Source of the DNA: Thermoplasmata archaeon
GTDB taxonomy: Archaea; Thermoplasmatota; Thermoplasmata; Thermoplasmatales; Thermoplasmataceae
Reading direction: 5' to 3'
DNA length: 36,985 nucleotides
Assembly: GCA_021802205.1 (NCBI GenBank)
Contig: JAKAAT010000001.1
Span: 1-36,985 of the forward strand
The position numbers were made by a program, and so were the translations under genes. Shown here in pieces: positions 18,525-28,244 of this stretch (position 1 is its first letter; each line of letters opens with the position of its first letter). The notes below the pieces were generated by a model. That model saw nothing but the letters and a program-made list of their open reading frames with translations, did not search any database and was not told the DNA's origin.

Positions 18525-19199
18525 TTATAATGGAAAACTTTCACCAATCTCAGGTATTATAACTTCTGTGCCAGCTGATGCTACTTTTCTTTTGAATTCC
18601 ATGGCATCCGCCTGGATTGGGGGAAATGTATTATAATGCATCGGTATTGCTTTCCTTACTCCCAGAAGTTTGATTGCCTCTACCGCCCCATCAACGTCCA
18701 TTGTGTAATGGCCACCTATGGGCAGCATGGCAACATCAGGTTCATGCAATTTTCCTATAAGTTCCATGTCTTTAAAGTATGTGGTATCCCCTGTATGGTA
18801 TATTTTGATATCCCTATTGTCCACTATAAAACCCATTGCTTCTCCTGCATATAAACCATTATAGCTTGAAGAATGTATTGCCGGAACGGCAGTTATTTTT
18901 ACGCCCATGAAATCTACTGTTCCGCCGGGATTTATATCAATTGTTTTTACATCCTCTTTTTTTAAAAGTTCTGAAAGTTCAAAAGAACATAGAACGGGGG
19001 AACCGTTTTTCTTTGAAATTTTTACTGCATCGCCTGCATGGTCAAAATGACCGTGTGTCAGAAGGATAATATCAGGTTTCATATCTTCGGCAGTTTCCCT
19101 GGCAAATGGGTTTCCACTAAAAAAAGGATCTATAAGTATGTCTGAGCTTCCTTTTATACTGAAACCCGCATGCCCGTGCCATGTTATTTCCGTTTTCAT
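18525..19199 (-). CDS. UPF0173-type metal-dependent hydrolase (MBL superfamily)
   Basis: [55 protein letters not shown]. Confidence 0.92.
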   Translation of the reverse strand: MKTEITWHGHAGFSIKGSSDILIDPFFSGNPFARETAEDMKPDIILLTHGHFDHAGDAVKISKKNGSPVLCSFELSELLKKEDVKTIDINPGGTVDFMGVKITAVPAIHSSSYNGLYAGEAMGFIVDNRDIKIYHTGDTTYFKDMELIGKLHEPDVAMLPIGGHYTMDVDGAVEAIKLLGVRKAIPMHYNTFPPIQADAMEFKRKVASAGTEVIIPEIGESFPL

Positions 19200-19238
19200 A
19201 AATATTTTATTGCCAGCTAGTATAAATTTTTTTCATTT

Positions 19239-20336
19239 TCATTTGCTTGCATATATTTTCCTGAGTTCTGAGTAGAATTGATCGAGCACCCGGCTCCAGT
19301 CATATGTTTTCTTAATATAATTGTGCATGAGAATTCTGTTACTGTAAACTTCCGTGTATTTTATGTTTTCCCGAACATTTTCCAGAGCCTTGAATATTTC
19401 TGTCTCTACTGGATTGATGTATTCAAGAAAATTCATTTTTTCTGCAAAGTCGAATCTGGGTCTGAGCTGTTCGGATGCTATAACGTAGAGTCCTGAAGAT
19501 AGAGCCTCGAGAACAACATTTCCAAAATTTTCTAGGGTTGAGGGAAAAATAAATATGTCAGAGTTTCTGTAAATTTCCTGCAACTCTGAATCTGATATAT
19601 TCTTCATATATTTTACATTATCAGGTAAGTCATTTAACATATTTTCCAGAATTCCTGAACCCACAATAGTAAATTCAATGTCCAGATTGTGGGTTTTAAA
19701 GACGTTCAATACCCTATCTACTCCCTTTGACTTTTCGAGTCTTCCAACGTAAAGTAACCTTGGCCTCCCGGCTTTTCTCTCTACCGGCAGAAATCTGGAT
19801 GAATTTACACCGTTTGGAACACAGTATATATTCTTCATTGGAAGCGATTTAATATTATAGCAGTTTATAAGATGCACAGCGTCTATATTCCTGAAAATTA
19901 ATTTATTTTTTATCATTGATGTAATAGCCAAATTAATAATTCTAATGCTGGTATAATTCGATGGAATATTCCCGTGCTCACTCCATATTATAAATTTACC
20001 GTGCCTGAATAAATAATAGTAATCATTATTTGTTAAATATATTATATCAGATATTTTTTCTATGTGTTTTATTGTTTTCAAGTTTATAATCCTATCCAGT
20101 GAAAGTAATGCAGGAGCAAACATTCTTACCATAAAGTTTGTTATGCCCGAAGTTTTTATGATTAATTTGGAATAAATTGATTTTATTGAATATATATTTT
20201 CTGAAGATTTTCCTTCCCCTTGAAGAATTAATTTTTTGAATTCCCCGGTTTTGTACTTATAATAATGGGAAATTGTTTTTTCAATGCCACCATTAAAGTC
20301 AATGCTGGCAGGTATTACAAAGATTATACTAATCAT
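19239..20336 (-). CDS. Glycosyltransferase family 4/group 1 protein
   Basis: VPNGVNSSRFLP, LLYVGRLEKSKGVDRVL, PSTLENFGNVVLEALSSGLYVIAS. Confidence 0.9.
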   Translation of the reverse strand: MISIIFVIPASIDFNGGIEKTISHYYKYKTGEFKKLILQGEGKSSENIYSIKSIYSKLIIKTSGITNFMVRMFAPALLSLDRIINLKTIKHIEKISDIIYLTNNDYYYLFRHGKFIIWSEHGNIPSNYTSIRIINLAITSMIKNKLIFRNIDAVHLINCYNIKSLPMKNIYCVPNGVNSSRFLPVERKAGRPRLLYVGRLEKSKGVDRVLNVFKTHNLDIEFTIVGSGILENMLNDLPDNVKYMKNISDSELQEIYRNSDIFIFPSTLENFGNVVLEALSSGLYVIASEQLRPRFDFAEKMNFLEYINPVETEIFKALENVRENIKYTEVYSNRILMHNYIKKTYDWSRVLDQFYSELRKIYASK

Positions 20337-20416
20337 TACGATGTTATGCTATGATATATAAAAAGTATTTCTAATATCAGTATATTTGCATTTATGATAA
20401 AATCGATTAACAGTGG

Positions 20417-20448
20417 TTATCTCTAAATTTTCAACAATTTAGAGATAA
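20417..20448. repeat. Perfect 13-bp inverted repeat with 6-nt loop downstream of vapC
   Basis: TTATCTCTAAATT-TTCAAC-AATTTAGAGATAA. Confidence 0.9.
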
Positions 20449-20462
20449 ATATAAAAATAAGC

Positions 20463-20879
20463 CTAAAGTTTAATTCTATATATAATATCCACCGAATCAA
20501 AGTCAGAATCATCAGATATAATATTATGTATACCTCTCGATAATGCAGTTGCTATGTGTATAGAATCTCTTGGCTTTAAATTATAATTTTCTGCTATCTC
20601 CATAGCTTTTATGATAATATTTAAATCAGTATTTATAAATCTCAAATTCGGATAATTTATAAATTTTTTGCCTATTGATATGGAATCTGCCTTTCCCAGT
20701 ATTTTCCATATAACATACATAACCTCATCCCATGTAAGAACAGAAGTGTATCCTATAATTTCATTATTTTCTATTCTAGATAGAATTTTTCCCGCCTTAC
20801 AAGCCTGTTCATTATCATATATAGCCGGAAAAATAAATATGTTAGAATCAATGTAAAAAGTTTCTGTCATATTCATCAT
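20463..20879 (-). CDS. vapC: PIN-domain ribonuclease toxin (VapC family)
   Basis: FYIDSNIFIFPAIYDNEQA, conserved acidic residues (TWDEVMYV, LKPRDSIHIATALSRGIHNIISDDSDFD); overlaps an AbrB-like antitoxin ORF. Confidence 0.88.
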   Translation of the reverse strand: MMNMTETFYIDSNIFIFPAIYDNEQACKAGKILSRIENNEIIGYTSVLTWDEVMYVIWKILGKADSISIGKKFINYPNLRFINTDLNIIIKAMEIAENYNLKPRDSIHIATALSRGIHNIISDDSDFDSVDIIYRIKL

Positions 20880-21123
20880 CCAGTATTCTATTTATATCCA
20901 CACTATTTTTTAGTTTTTTTGAATAAGTTGTTTCGTAGTATTTTAGATAACTCTCTGTTAATGGTTTTGCAGTTTTGATTGTAATGCTGTTCCCATTTAG
21001 TGACACAATAACCTCGGTATTTGGTTTTATGCCAGTGATATCTCTGATATCTTTAGGTATTACAACCTGCCCTTTTGGACCAATTTTCATTTTTTTCTCC
21101 ATAATAGTTATATGTATAACCAT
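20848..21123 (-). CDS. vapB: AbrB/MazE-type antitoxin (VapB family)
   Basis: MKIGPKGQVVIPKDIRDITGIKPNTEVIVSLNGNSITIK swapped-hairpin AbrB motif. First Met of the track may be upstream of the true start (MEKKMKIG). Confidence 0.88.
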   Translation of the reverse strand: MVIHITIMEKKMKIGPKGQVVIPKDIRDITGIKPNTEVIVSLNGNSITIKTAKPLTESYLKYYETTYSKKLKNSVDINRILDDEYDRNFLH

Positions 21124-21213
21124 TATTTATACTTTCTACAAAATGCAGAAATGAGAAATTTTATAAATCCAGACATACAGATAGTTATTTAAAACATTTA
21201 ATAATATTCCGCT

Positions 21214-23262
21214 ATGAAGTTAAGCGAGGCTACCTCAGGGGAATTTCTCAAGGTAACTGAAAACAATGATTTTACACTTTATAGACACCAGGAAGAGGCA
21301 GTGGAAAAAATCAGGAAAAATAGTAATGTAATAGTATCGGTGCCAACAGCCTCGGGTAAAACACTCATAGCTTATATTTCTATTTATGATACATATTTAA
21401 AGGGAAAAAAATCCATGTATATAGTTCCTCTTAGATCTCTTGCTATGGAGAAATTTGCTGAACTGTCAACACTTAGAAACCTAGGATTGAAGGTAACAAT
21501 GTCCATCGGGGATTACGATGTTCCACCCTCATTTATAAAGAACTATGATGTTATTATTGCAACATCGGAAAGAGCTGATTCCATGCTCCACAGGGATCCT
21601 GACATACTGAACTACTTCGGTTTAATCATAGTTGATGAAATACATATGATATCAGACCAGAGCAGAGGGCCAAGACTTGAAACAGTCATATCAACTGTTC
21701 TTTACCTCAATCCGGATATTCTGATTCTAGGCCTCTCGGCAACAGTCTCAAACATAGAGGAGTTGGCGGAATGGATGAATGCCAGTACTGTCGTATCAAG
21801 TTTCAGGGCTGTTCCACTGGAAACTGGAATAGTATTCAAGCATAGCCTTATCCAGGATAAAAACAAAAAGTTCATCGGAAATGAGGATGAAGTATATCTC
21901 ATAAGGGAAAGTCTGGAATCTGGAGGCCAAGCTCTTGTATTCAGAAACTCAAGAAGAAATGCGGAGAAGTATGCACAGTCAATGGCTGGTATTTTTGACT
22001 TTAAAAACGATGTAACAGCTATAAATGTAGCACCCGATATATTTAACGATGCACAAACCAATATGATTTCACACGGTGTTATGTTCCACCATGCAGGACT
22101 GTCAAACGACCAGAGAACAGAGGTGGAAAGACTCTTCAGGGAAGGCTATATAAAAATTCTTGCTGCAACACCAACACTGGCGGCAGGTGTCAATTTACCT
22201 GCAAGAACAGTTATAATAAGGGATATAACCAGGTATGCAGATGGATACAGCAAACCCATATCAGGAATAGAAATACAGCAGATGATAGGCCGAGCAGGAA
22301 GACCGAAATATGATAAAAAGGGCTATGGCTATATATATGCTGCTTCGCCATCAATGCTCAAGGTAGCAGAGGGGTATTTAAGTGGAGAACTTGAACCTGT
22401 TGTTTCTAAAATGGACTCAAACAGCCTGATACGATTCAATATTCTGGCACTTATCTCATCGAGAATAGCTGATGACCTGGTAGGCATCAACGCTTTCTAT
22501 GCAAAAACACTACTTGCCGTCCAAGGTGATATTGAAGATATGGACCTTGCATTTGAAAGCGCCATTTATTTTCTCAAAGACAATGATTTTATCACAGAGG
22601 AAAATGGGAAGTACTCTGCAACACGTTTCGGCAGGCTTACATCGGATCTGTATATTGATCCGGTCACAGCACTTATCCTGAAGCAGGCACTTGAATATGA
22701 TTATTCTGAGGAACTTTATCTTTATTTCATTTCCAAAACGCCAGATATTCTTACATTTAATTTCAGGGACAGCGATTATGTATACATAGAAGAGTTTCTT
22801 GACAGACATAATATAAATGACTTCAGCGATGAATCAATGAGGGCTGCAAAAACCGCCATAATACTCAATGAATGGATTAATGAGGTGCCTGTGGGAACCA
22901 TAGCCGAAACGTTTGGAATAGGTCCGGGGGATATCCAGGCTAGGGCTTCCTCCGCGGACTGGATATCATATTCACTCTACAGGGTTTCAACCATGTTTTC
23001 AAAGGAAAAAGAGAATAAATTAATGCATTTAAACATAAGAATAAAGGAGGGAATTAAGGAGGATATAATCCGTATTATTGAAATTCCGCAGGTTGGAAGG
23101 GTCAGGGCCAGAAGACTCTACAATAATGGATTTGCATCACTGGAAACCATCGCAGGAGCGAGGATAGAGGATATAGCAAAAATCTTTGGGTTTTCAGTGA
23201 AACTAGCAGGAGATATTATAGAGAATGCTAAAAAAATTAATAACAGGTATTACAGGCAATGA
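21214..23262 (+). CDS. hel308: ATP-dependent DNA helicase Hel308
   Basis: VPTASGKTLIAY, DEIHMISD, GLSATVSNIEELAEWM, FHHAGLSNDQR, QMIGRAGRPKYD, C-terminal HhH (IPQVGRVRARRLYNNGF). Confidence 0.93.
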   Translation: MKLSEATSGEFLKVTENNDFTLYRHQEEAVEKIRKNSNVIVSVPTASGKTLIAYISIYDTYLKGKKSMYIVPLRSLAMEKFAELSTLRNLGLKVTMSIGDYDVPPSFIKNYDVIIATSERADSMLHRDPDILNYFGLIIVDEIHMISDQSRGPRLETVISTVLYLNPDILILGLSATVSNIEELAEWMNASTVVSSFRAVPLETGIVFKHSLIQDKNKKFIGNEDEVYLIRESLESGGQALVFRNSRRNAEKYAQSMAGIFDFKNDVTAINVAPDIFNDAQTNMISHGVMFHHAGLSNDQRTEVERLFREGYIKILAATPTLAAGVNLPARTVIIRDITRYADGYSKPISGIEIQQMIGRAGRPKYDKKGYGYIYAASPSMLKVAEGYLSGELEPVVSKMDSNSLIRFNILALISSRIADDLVGINAFYAKTLLAVQGDIEDMDLAFESAIYFLKDNDFITEENGKYSATRFGRLTSDLYIDPVTALILKQALEYDYSEELYLYFISKTPDILTFNFRDSDYVYIEEFLDRHNINDFSDESMRAAKTAIILNEWINEVPVGTIAETFGIGPGDIQARASSADWISYSLYRVSTMFSKEKENKLMHLNIRIKEGIKEDIIRIIEIPQVGRVRARRLYNNGFASLETIAGARIEDIAKIFGFSVKLAGDIIENAKKINNRYYRQ

Positions 23263-24191
23263 AGATGATCCATGTAAAGGTAGAAAAAGAATACGGGCAG
23301 GAAACCATCAATAAGTTGAGGAGTCTCAACCTTATAGATAATAAATACAGGATATCCAGCGACGATAATTATGTTTACATACCGGTAACAGGGAAAACGG
23401 ATCACTATGAAACCGTAGAAAGAGATGCTCTACCAGCCTCACGAATAGAACCTGAACGAGTATCATTTTCATATGATATTATAGGAAGCATTGCAATAAT
23501 AAAGAGAAAAAGTGTAGAGGAGGCTACATATCTTGCCGGTTTTCTCAAGGCAAGAAAGAATATCAAAACCGTGTATCTTGACAGGGGCATTGAGGGAGAA
23601 TTCAGAACAAGAAATTTAACCCTGTTATACGGGGAACCCGCTTACAGAACAGTATATCATGAAAATGGCATAAGAATGAATGTCGATGTTTCCAGGGTGT
23701 ATTTTTCTCCCAGACTCGCCAGTGAACGTCTGCGTATAGCAAAGGAGGTAAAGGATGGAGAAAATATAACAGACATGTTTGCTGGTATAGGACCATTCTC
23801 ACTTCTTATTGCTAAAAACAAAAAATGCAACATTGTTGCTATTGACAAAAATCCGGATGCTATAGAACTGCTAAATGAAAACATAAAATTGAACAGGCTT
23901 ACAGGTACAATAGATACTATTACAGGAGATTCAGGGACATTATTATCTCAATATTCCGGGATGGATAGAATTATAATGAATTTACCCCATGATTCAATTA
24001 ACTTTCTCCATACGGCCATGGAGGCAACGGGTACTGGTGGCATCATAAATTATTATGAAATATGTGATCTGGATACACTGGAATCCAGAATGGAAGAATT
24101 CAGGGAATATGGACTGGAGATAATCTACAAAAGGATAGTCCATGGATTTTCAAAATACCAGCATATGTATTCAATAGAGCTGAAAAAATGA
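23259..24191 (+). CDS. Trm5/TYW2-family tRNA methyltransferase (m1G37 or wyosine pathway)
   Basis: GEFRTRNLTLLYGEP, NVDVSRVYFSPRLASERLRIA, DMFAGIGPFSLLIAK, IIMNLPHDSINFL. Confidence 0.88.
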   Translation: MKMIHVKVEKEYGQETINKLRSLNLIDNKYRISSDDNYVYIPVTGKTDHYETVERDALPASRIEPERVSFSYDIIGSIAIIKRKSVEEATYLAGFLKARKNIKTVYLDRGIEGEFRTRNLTLLYGEPAYRTVYHENGIRMNVDVSRVYFSPRLASERLRIAKEVKDGENITDMFAGIGPFSLLIAKNKKCNIVAIDKNPDAIELLNENIKLNRLTGTIDTITGDSGTLLSQYSGMDRIIMNLPHDSINFLHTAMEATGTGGIINYYEICDLDTLESRMEEFREYGLEIIYKRIVHGFSKYQHMYSIELKK

Positions 24192-24206
24192 TAGAATACA
24201 ACTTCG

Positions 24207-24391
24207 AAATTGTTCTATAAGAAAACAATTTAATCCATATATTGTTTTATCACGAAACAAAATTCTATAAATCATTCTATTGATCAGTATAATTATGGTT
24301 GTTATAAAGTAGACTGTTAACAACAACGATTATATTAAGTTGATTTGTCACTTTCAATTGCCCTCGCGTATGTGTTATAATTGTTGCGCAA
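24207..24391. repeat. Cluster of four palindromic elements, three with TTGTT/AACAA cores
   Basis: AAATTGTT-9nt-AACAATTT (24207-24231), TTGTTT-7nt-AAACAA (24242-24260), GTTGTTA-13nt-TAACAAC (24298-24324), TTGCGCAA (24384-24391). Confidence 0.55.
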
Positions 24392-24457
24392 AACTCATGA
24401 TGATTTTCAAATTTATAGATTGATTTATAAATAAATAATGTATATACAGTTATCAAA

Positions 24458-25234
24458 ATGAGCATTGCCAATAAAATCGGAGATATAGCCTCTGGAGTAT
24501 ACGAACAGGCTTTGATGGAAGAAATCCGTAAAAGTAAAGTTCCCCATCATCTGGGAATTATAACTGATGGTAACAGGAGATATGCCAGACAAATTGGAAT
24601 ATCCCGGGACGAAGGGCATGTTAAGGGCAAGGATAAGCTTGAAGAGGTTCTTGACTGGGCAATGGAAGTCGGAATCAAAATTGTTACAGTATATGGCTTT
24701 TCCACAGAGAATTTTAAAAGAGAAACAGATGAAGTGAAATTTTTATTTAATTTAATTAACGATTCATTGCGTGATCTCCTCAAAGATGACAGGATATATA
24801 AAAATGAAATAAGGGTCAAGGTTATCGGAGATTTCAGTGGCCTGCCTGAATATCTCATAAATACAATAAATGAAGTGGAAAAATCCACCGCAAGTTTCAA
24901 GAAGTTCAGATTCAACCTTGCTATAGGCTACGGTGGACGGCAGGAAATAATAAATGCTGTAAAAAATATTGCATCTGATGTTCTCAATGGAATGGTGAAA
25001 CTGGATGATATAAATGAGGAACTTTTTAGGAATTATCTTTATGATAATACACTGACTGATCCAGACCTGATACTCAGAACAAGCGGTGAGGAGAGAATTT
25101 CTAATTTTCTTCTCTGGCAGTCCGCATACTCTGAACTTTATTTTTCAGATGTAAACTGGCCGGATCTGAAGAAACTGGACTTTTTGAGAGCAATATATTC
25201 CTACCAGTCACGGAAAAGGAGGTATGGTAAATAA
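24458..25234 (+). CDS. uppS: Polyprenyl (undecaprenyl-type) diphosphate synthase
   Basis: HHLGIITDGNRRYARQIG, TVYGFSTENFKR, DLILRTSGEERISNFLLWQSAYSELYF. Confidence 0.93.
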   Translation: MSIANKIGDIASGVYEQALMEEIRKSKVPHHLGIITDGNRRYARQIGISRDEGHVKGKDKLEEVLDWAMEVGIKIVTVYGFSTENFKRETDEVKFLFNLINDSLRDLLKDDRIYKNEIRVKVIGDFSGLPEYLINTINEVEKSTASFKKFRFNLAIGYGGRQEIINAVKNIASDVLNGMVKLDDINEELFRNYLYDNTLTDPDLILRTSGEERISNFLLWQSAYSELYFSDVNWPDLKKLDFLRAIYSYQSRKRRYGK

Positions 25235-26550
25235 TGTATGTGGCAATAGATGATACAGATAGCCAGGACAGAATGTGCACCACATATATTATATATAAGA
25301 TAATTAGTGAAAATAAATATGATATTATCGGTGAACCCAGACTTGTGAGATTAAACCCGAATATAGGTTATAAAACCCGTGGAAACGGTGCACTGAATAT
25401 ATGCCTTGGAAAAGGGGAAGGTAGAAAGGAAGTTATAGGCAGAACAAATGGAAAGATTATTTATTCGTATACCAAAATTAAGGAAGAACCTGATAAGGAG
25501 GATCTGATCGATTATGTTTCATCCATGGTGGAGGAATTTTACGTTAAGGATAATGATAATACCAATCCGGGAGTCGTTGTATCACATAATAAATTTAACC
25601 GTGAACTGTATTCGCTCGCCCTGGAGGAAGATATAAATTTGCATTTTATTGAGAATTTTCTGGAAGGGAGGGCCATGTATAGAAAATTTAGGAATGGCCA
25701 TGGTATAATAGGCTCGGCCGCATCATTGGCATGGCCTGAGGATCGCTATACATACGAGTTGCTCGATTACAGATACCCACATTATGATGATATTGATCAT
25801 GATGAAAAAATGGAGATAAGTAAACTCCCTGAAAAATACGCTTCAACTTTCAATAATATAGATTTTCAGAATAAATATCCTGCCATATTCCCGAAACCGA
25901 AAACTCCGGTGATATTCGGAGTCAGGGGCATAGTAAAAAATGATCTGATAAATATTTATGAAGAAATACAGAAGAACCATAAAATAGAGGATGAAGGATA
26001 TATAATATATAAAACAAACCAGGGTACTGACGATCATATTATATGTGATCCAAATTATCTTTCTGACATGGGTTCATATGCGGTAACAGGCGTGATTTCG
26101 GGAAACCCCTATACTATAGAGGGCGGACATTCCTTTACCAGTTTAAATTATAAAAATATGGAGTTCAGACTTGCCGCCTTTGAACCTACCAAGGAATTCA
26201 GAAAAATATTACTTTCACTGGTGCCGGGCGATATTGTAACTGCTTATGGATCGTATCAGAAAGGTACGATCAAACTGGAAAAAATTAAACTGGTGAAAAA
26301 AGCTCCTGTATATATAAAGGAAGTTCCTGTATGCTCGGTGTGCCATGTAAAGACCAAATCAAAAGGAAAGATGGATTTCAGATGTCCTTCATGCCATAGA
26401 AGATATAAGAATCCAGTATATGTAGAAAAATATCGTGAAATAAATGAAGGATTCTATGAGGTGCCGGTTATAGCCAGAAGGCACCTGTCAATGCCAATTA
26501 AACTGGCGGGCTATTTTTATGGAAATGGCAATCAAAGTGGGGTTATATAG
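25234..26550 (+). CDS. tiaS: tRNA(Ile2) 2-agmatinylcytidine synthetase TiaS
   Basis: MYVAIDDTDSQDRMCTTY, NPNIGYKTRGNGAL, GIIGSAASLAWP, C-terminal zinc ribbon CSVCHVKTKSKGKMDFRCPSCHRR. Confidence 0.93.
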   Translation: MYVAIDDTDSQDRMCTTYIIYKIISENKYDIIGEPRLVRLNPNIGYKTRGNGALNICLGKGEGRKEVIGRTNGKIIYSYTKIKEEPDKEDLIDYVSSMVEEFYVKDNDNTNPGVVVSHNKFNRELYSLALEEDINLHFIENFLEGRAMYRKFRNGHGIIGSAASLAWPEDRYTYELLDYRYPHYDDIDHDEKMEISKLPEKYASTFNNIDFQNKYPAIFPKPKTPVIFGVRGIVKNDLINIYEEIQKNHKIEDEGYIIYKTNQGTDDHIICDPNYLSDMGSYAVTGVISGNPYTIEGGHSFTSLNYKNMEFRLAAFEPTKEFRKILLSLVPGDIVTAYGSYQKGTIKLEKIKLVKKAPVYIKEVPVCSVCHVKTKSKGKMDFRCPSCHRRYKNPVYVEKYREINEGFYEVPVIARRHLSMPIKLAGYFYGNGNQSGVI

Positions 26551-27001
26551 CTTGATTTGTATAACAGGAATACCGGGAACAGGAAAAAGTACATTATGCA
26601 AAATGCTGAATGAACATGGATTTAGATGCACAGGGCTAAATCATATTGCCAGATCCGCAGGTGTAAATAACGAGGATATTGTTGATATAGATGGACTATC
26701 CAATATACATATTGACTTTGATATTGTGGAATCCCATTATTCACATTTGCTTAACTGCAATCACGTAATTATTCTTGTAGATGACAATGAAACCTTGATA
26801 AAGCGAATGGAAGAAAGAGGATATTCCATTGAAAAAATAAATGAAAATCTTGATGCACAGATGGCGGATATTATTTATTATGAAGCACTGGATAGACTCC
26901 CAGCAAACAGGATACATATTATAAATGAACGATCAAGGAATATTGGGGATATCTACAACGAGGTAATTCATATAATATCAAGGATTAATAATAGCAAATA
27001 A
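26519..27001 (+). CDS. Archaeal adenylate kinase/Fap7-like NMP kinase
   Basis: CITGIPGTGKSTLCKMLNEHGF P-loop near N-terminus; DIVESHYSHLL. An in-frame TTG at 26552, just after the tiaS stop, is an alternative start. Confidence 0.8.
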   Translation: MEMAIKVGLYSLICITGIPGTGKSTLCKMLNEHGFRCTGLNHIARSAGVNNEDIVDIDGLSNIHIDFDIVESHYSHLLNCNHVIILVDDNETLIKRMEERGYSIEKINENLDAQMADIIYYEALDRLPANRIHIINERSRNIGDIYNEVIHIISRINNSK

Positions 27002-27049
27002 ATATTTTTCCTGCAGGTATTAAAGCCTCATGATAAAATTAATTAAGAC

Positions 27050-27310
27050 ATGAGCTTTTATCAATACATGTACAAATGTGCTGAAATAAAAAGTATAAAT
27101 ATACGTTATATGGATGATACAGATAGGGAATTAACACCAGAGGAAATCAGTGATGTATGCAATAAAGCAAATGAGAGTAATGATTCCATAGAAAGGTTAT
27201 TGAATAAAAACGAACCGAAGGCTATTAGATATGTGCAGATAAATCTCGGGAAGTATAAAACATTGATGAACAATGAGGGAACCGTTCTCAAGCCGATGCC
27301 CCCGTATTAA
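27050..27310 (+). CDS. Small hypothetical protein (86 aa)
   Basis: Complete ORF in the same orientation as its neighbours; polar, mixed-charge composition. Confidence 0.6.
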   Translation: MSFYQYMYKCAEIKSINIRYMDDTDRELTPEEISDVCNKANESNDSIERLLNKNEPKAIRYVQINLGKYKTLMNNEGTVLKPMPPY

Positions 27311-27357
27311 AAAGTTATTATAGAAAAATTTGAAAAAATAATAAGTCAGTGAAATAA

Positions 27358-27365
27358 TTTAAATA
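27358..27365 (+). promoter_or_regulatory. Archaeal TATA box for the parA-like gene
   Basis: TTTAAATA about 26 nt upstream of ATG 27387. Confidence 0.65.
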
Positions 27366-27386
27366 CAAACGACTGTTTTACCCTTA

Positions 27387-28244
27387 ATGGTACATGTAAT
27401 AAGCACGATTAATTTAAAGGGTGGTGTAGGCAAAACCCAGACAACAATAGCTGTTTCTGAAATGCTGGCTGCTAATTATGGTAAAAAAGTACTGATCATT
27501 GATCTAGACCCACAGACAAATGCAACCGTTTCACTTATGGATGAATCCAAATGGCTAAATATGGATAAAAAGGGAAATACTATTTTCCAGCTTTTCAGTG
27601 ATAAGGTTTACGGCACAGAGCTCTTTAATCTGGAAGCTTCAATTGTTAAAAACGTATCCAATGTGAATTCAGGTATCAAGAATCTAGATCTTCTACCATC
27701 CAGTCTAAGGCTCATAGACATACAGGATAAACTACCGCTTGTATCTAATTCCGGGTATTTTGTAAAGACTCCCATTACAGTATTGAAGGAGTCATTAAGC
27801 AAGGTTATTGAAAATTATGATTATGTTATGATAGACTGCCCCCCGAATCTTGGATTAATCACACTATCCGGCATATATATTTCCGATTATTATTTAATTC
27901 CTACAGTACCGGATATACTTTCTACCTATGGAATCCCGCAGATACTGGCCAGAATAGACGCTTTTAAAAAGGATGCAGGAATTGCAATAAAACCCCTGGG
28001 AATCATAATATCCATGTACAGATCAAATAATAGATTGCACGATTCAATAATAGATTCACTGAAATACCGGGAAAGAAAGGGAGACTACCCAAGAATTCTC
28101 ACACCATACATACCATTGAGTGTCAGGGTTTCCGAGGCGGCAGAGTATCAGACCGAAGTGAGCACGCTGGGGCAGAAATATGGATATGATCTTACAGAAA
28201 AATATAATAATCTGGTGAAGGAGATCATGAAATATGTTGAGTAA
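27387..28244 (+). CDS. ParA/Soj-family ATPase
   Basis: NLKGGVGKTQTTIAVSE deviant Walker A; VLIIDLDPQTNATVSL; YDYVMIDCPPNLGLITL. Confidence 0.92.
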   Translation: MVHVISTINLKGGVGKTQTTIAVSEMLAANYGKKVLIIDLDPQTNATVSLMDESKWLNMDKKGNTIFQLFSDKVYGTELFNLEASIVKNVSNVNSGIKNLDLLPSSLRLIDIQDKLPLVSNSGYFVKTPITVLKESLSKVIENYDYVMIDCPPNLGLITLSGIYISDYYLIPTVPDILSTYGIPQILARIDAFKKDAGIAIKPLGIIISMYRSNNRLHDSIIDSLKYRERKGDYPRILTPYIPLSVRVSEAAEYQTEVSTLGQKYGYDLTEKYNNLVKEIMKYVE

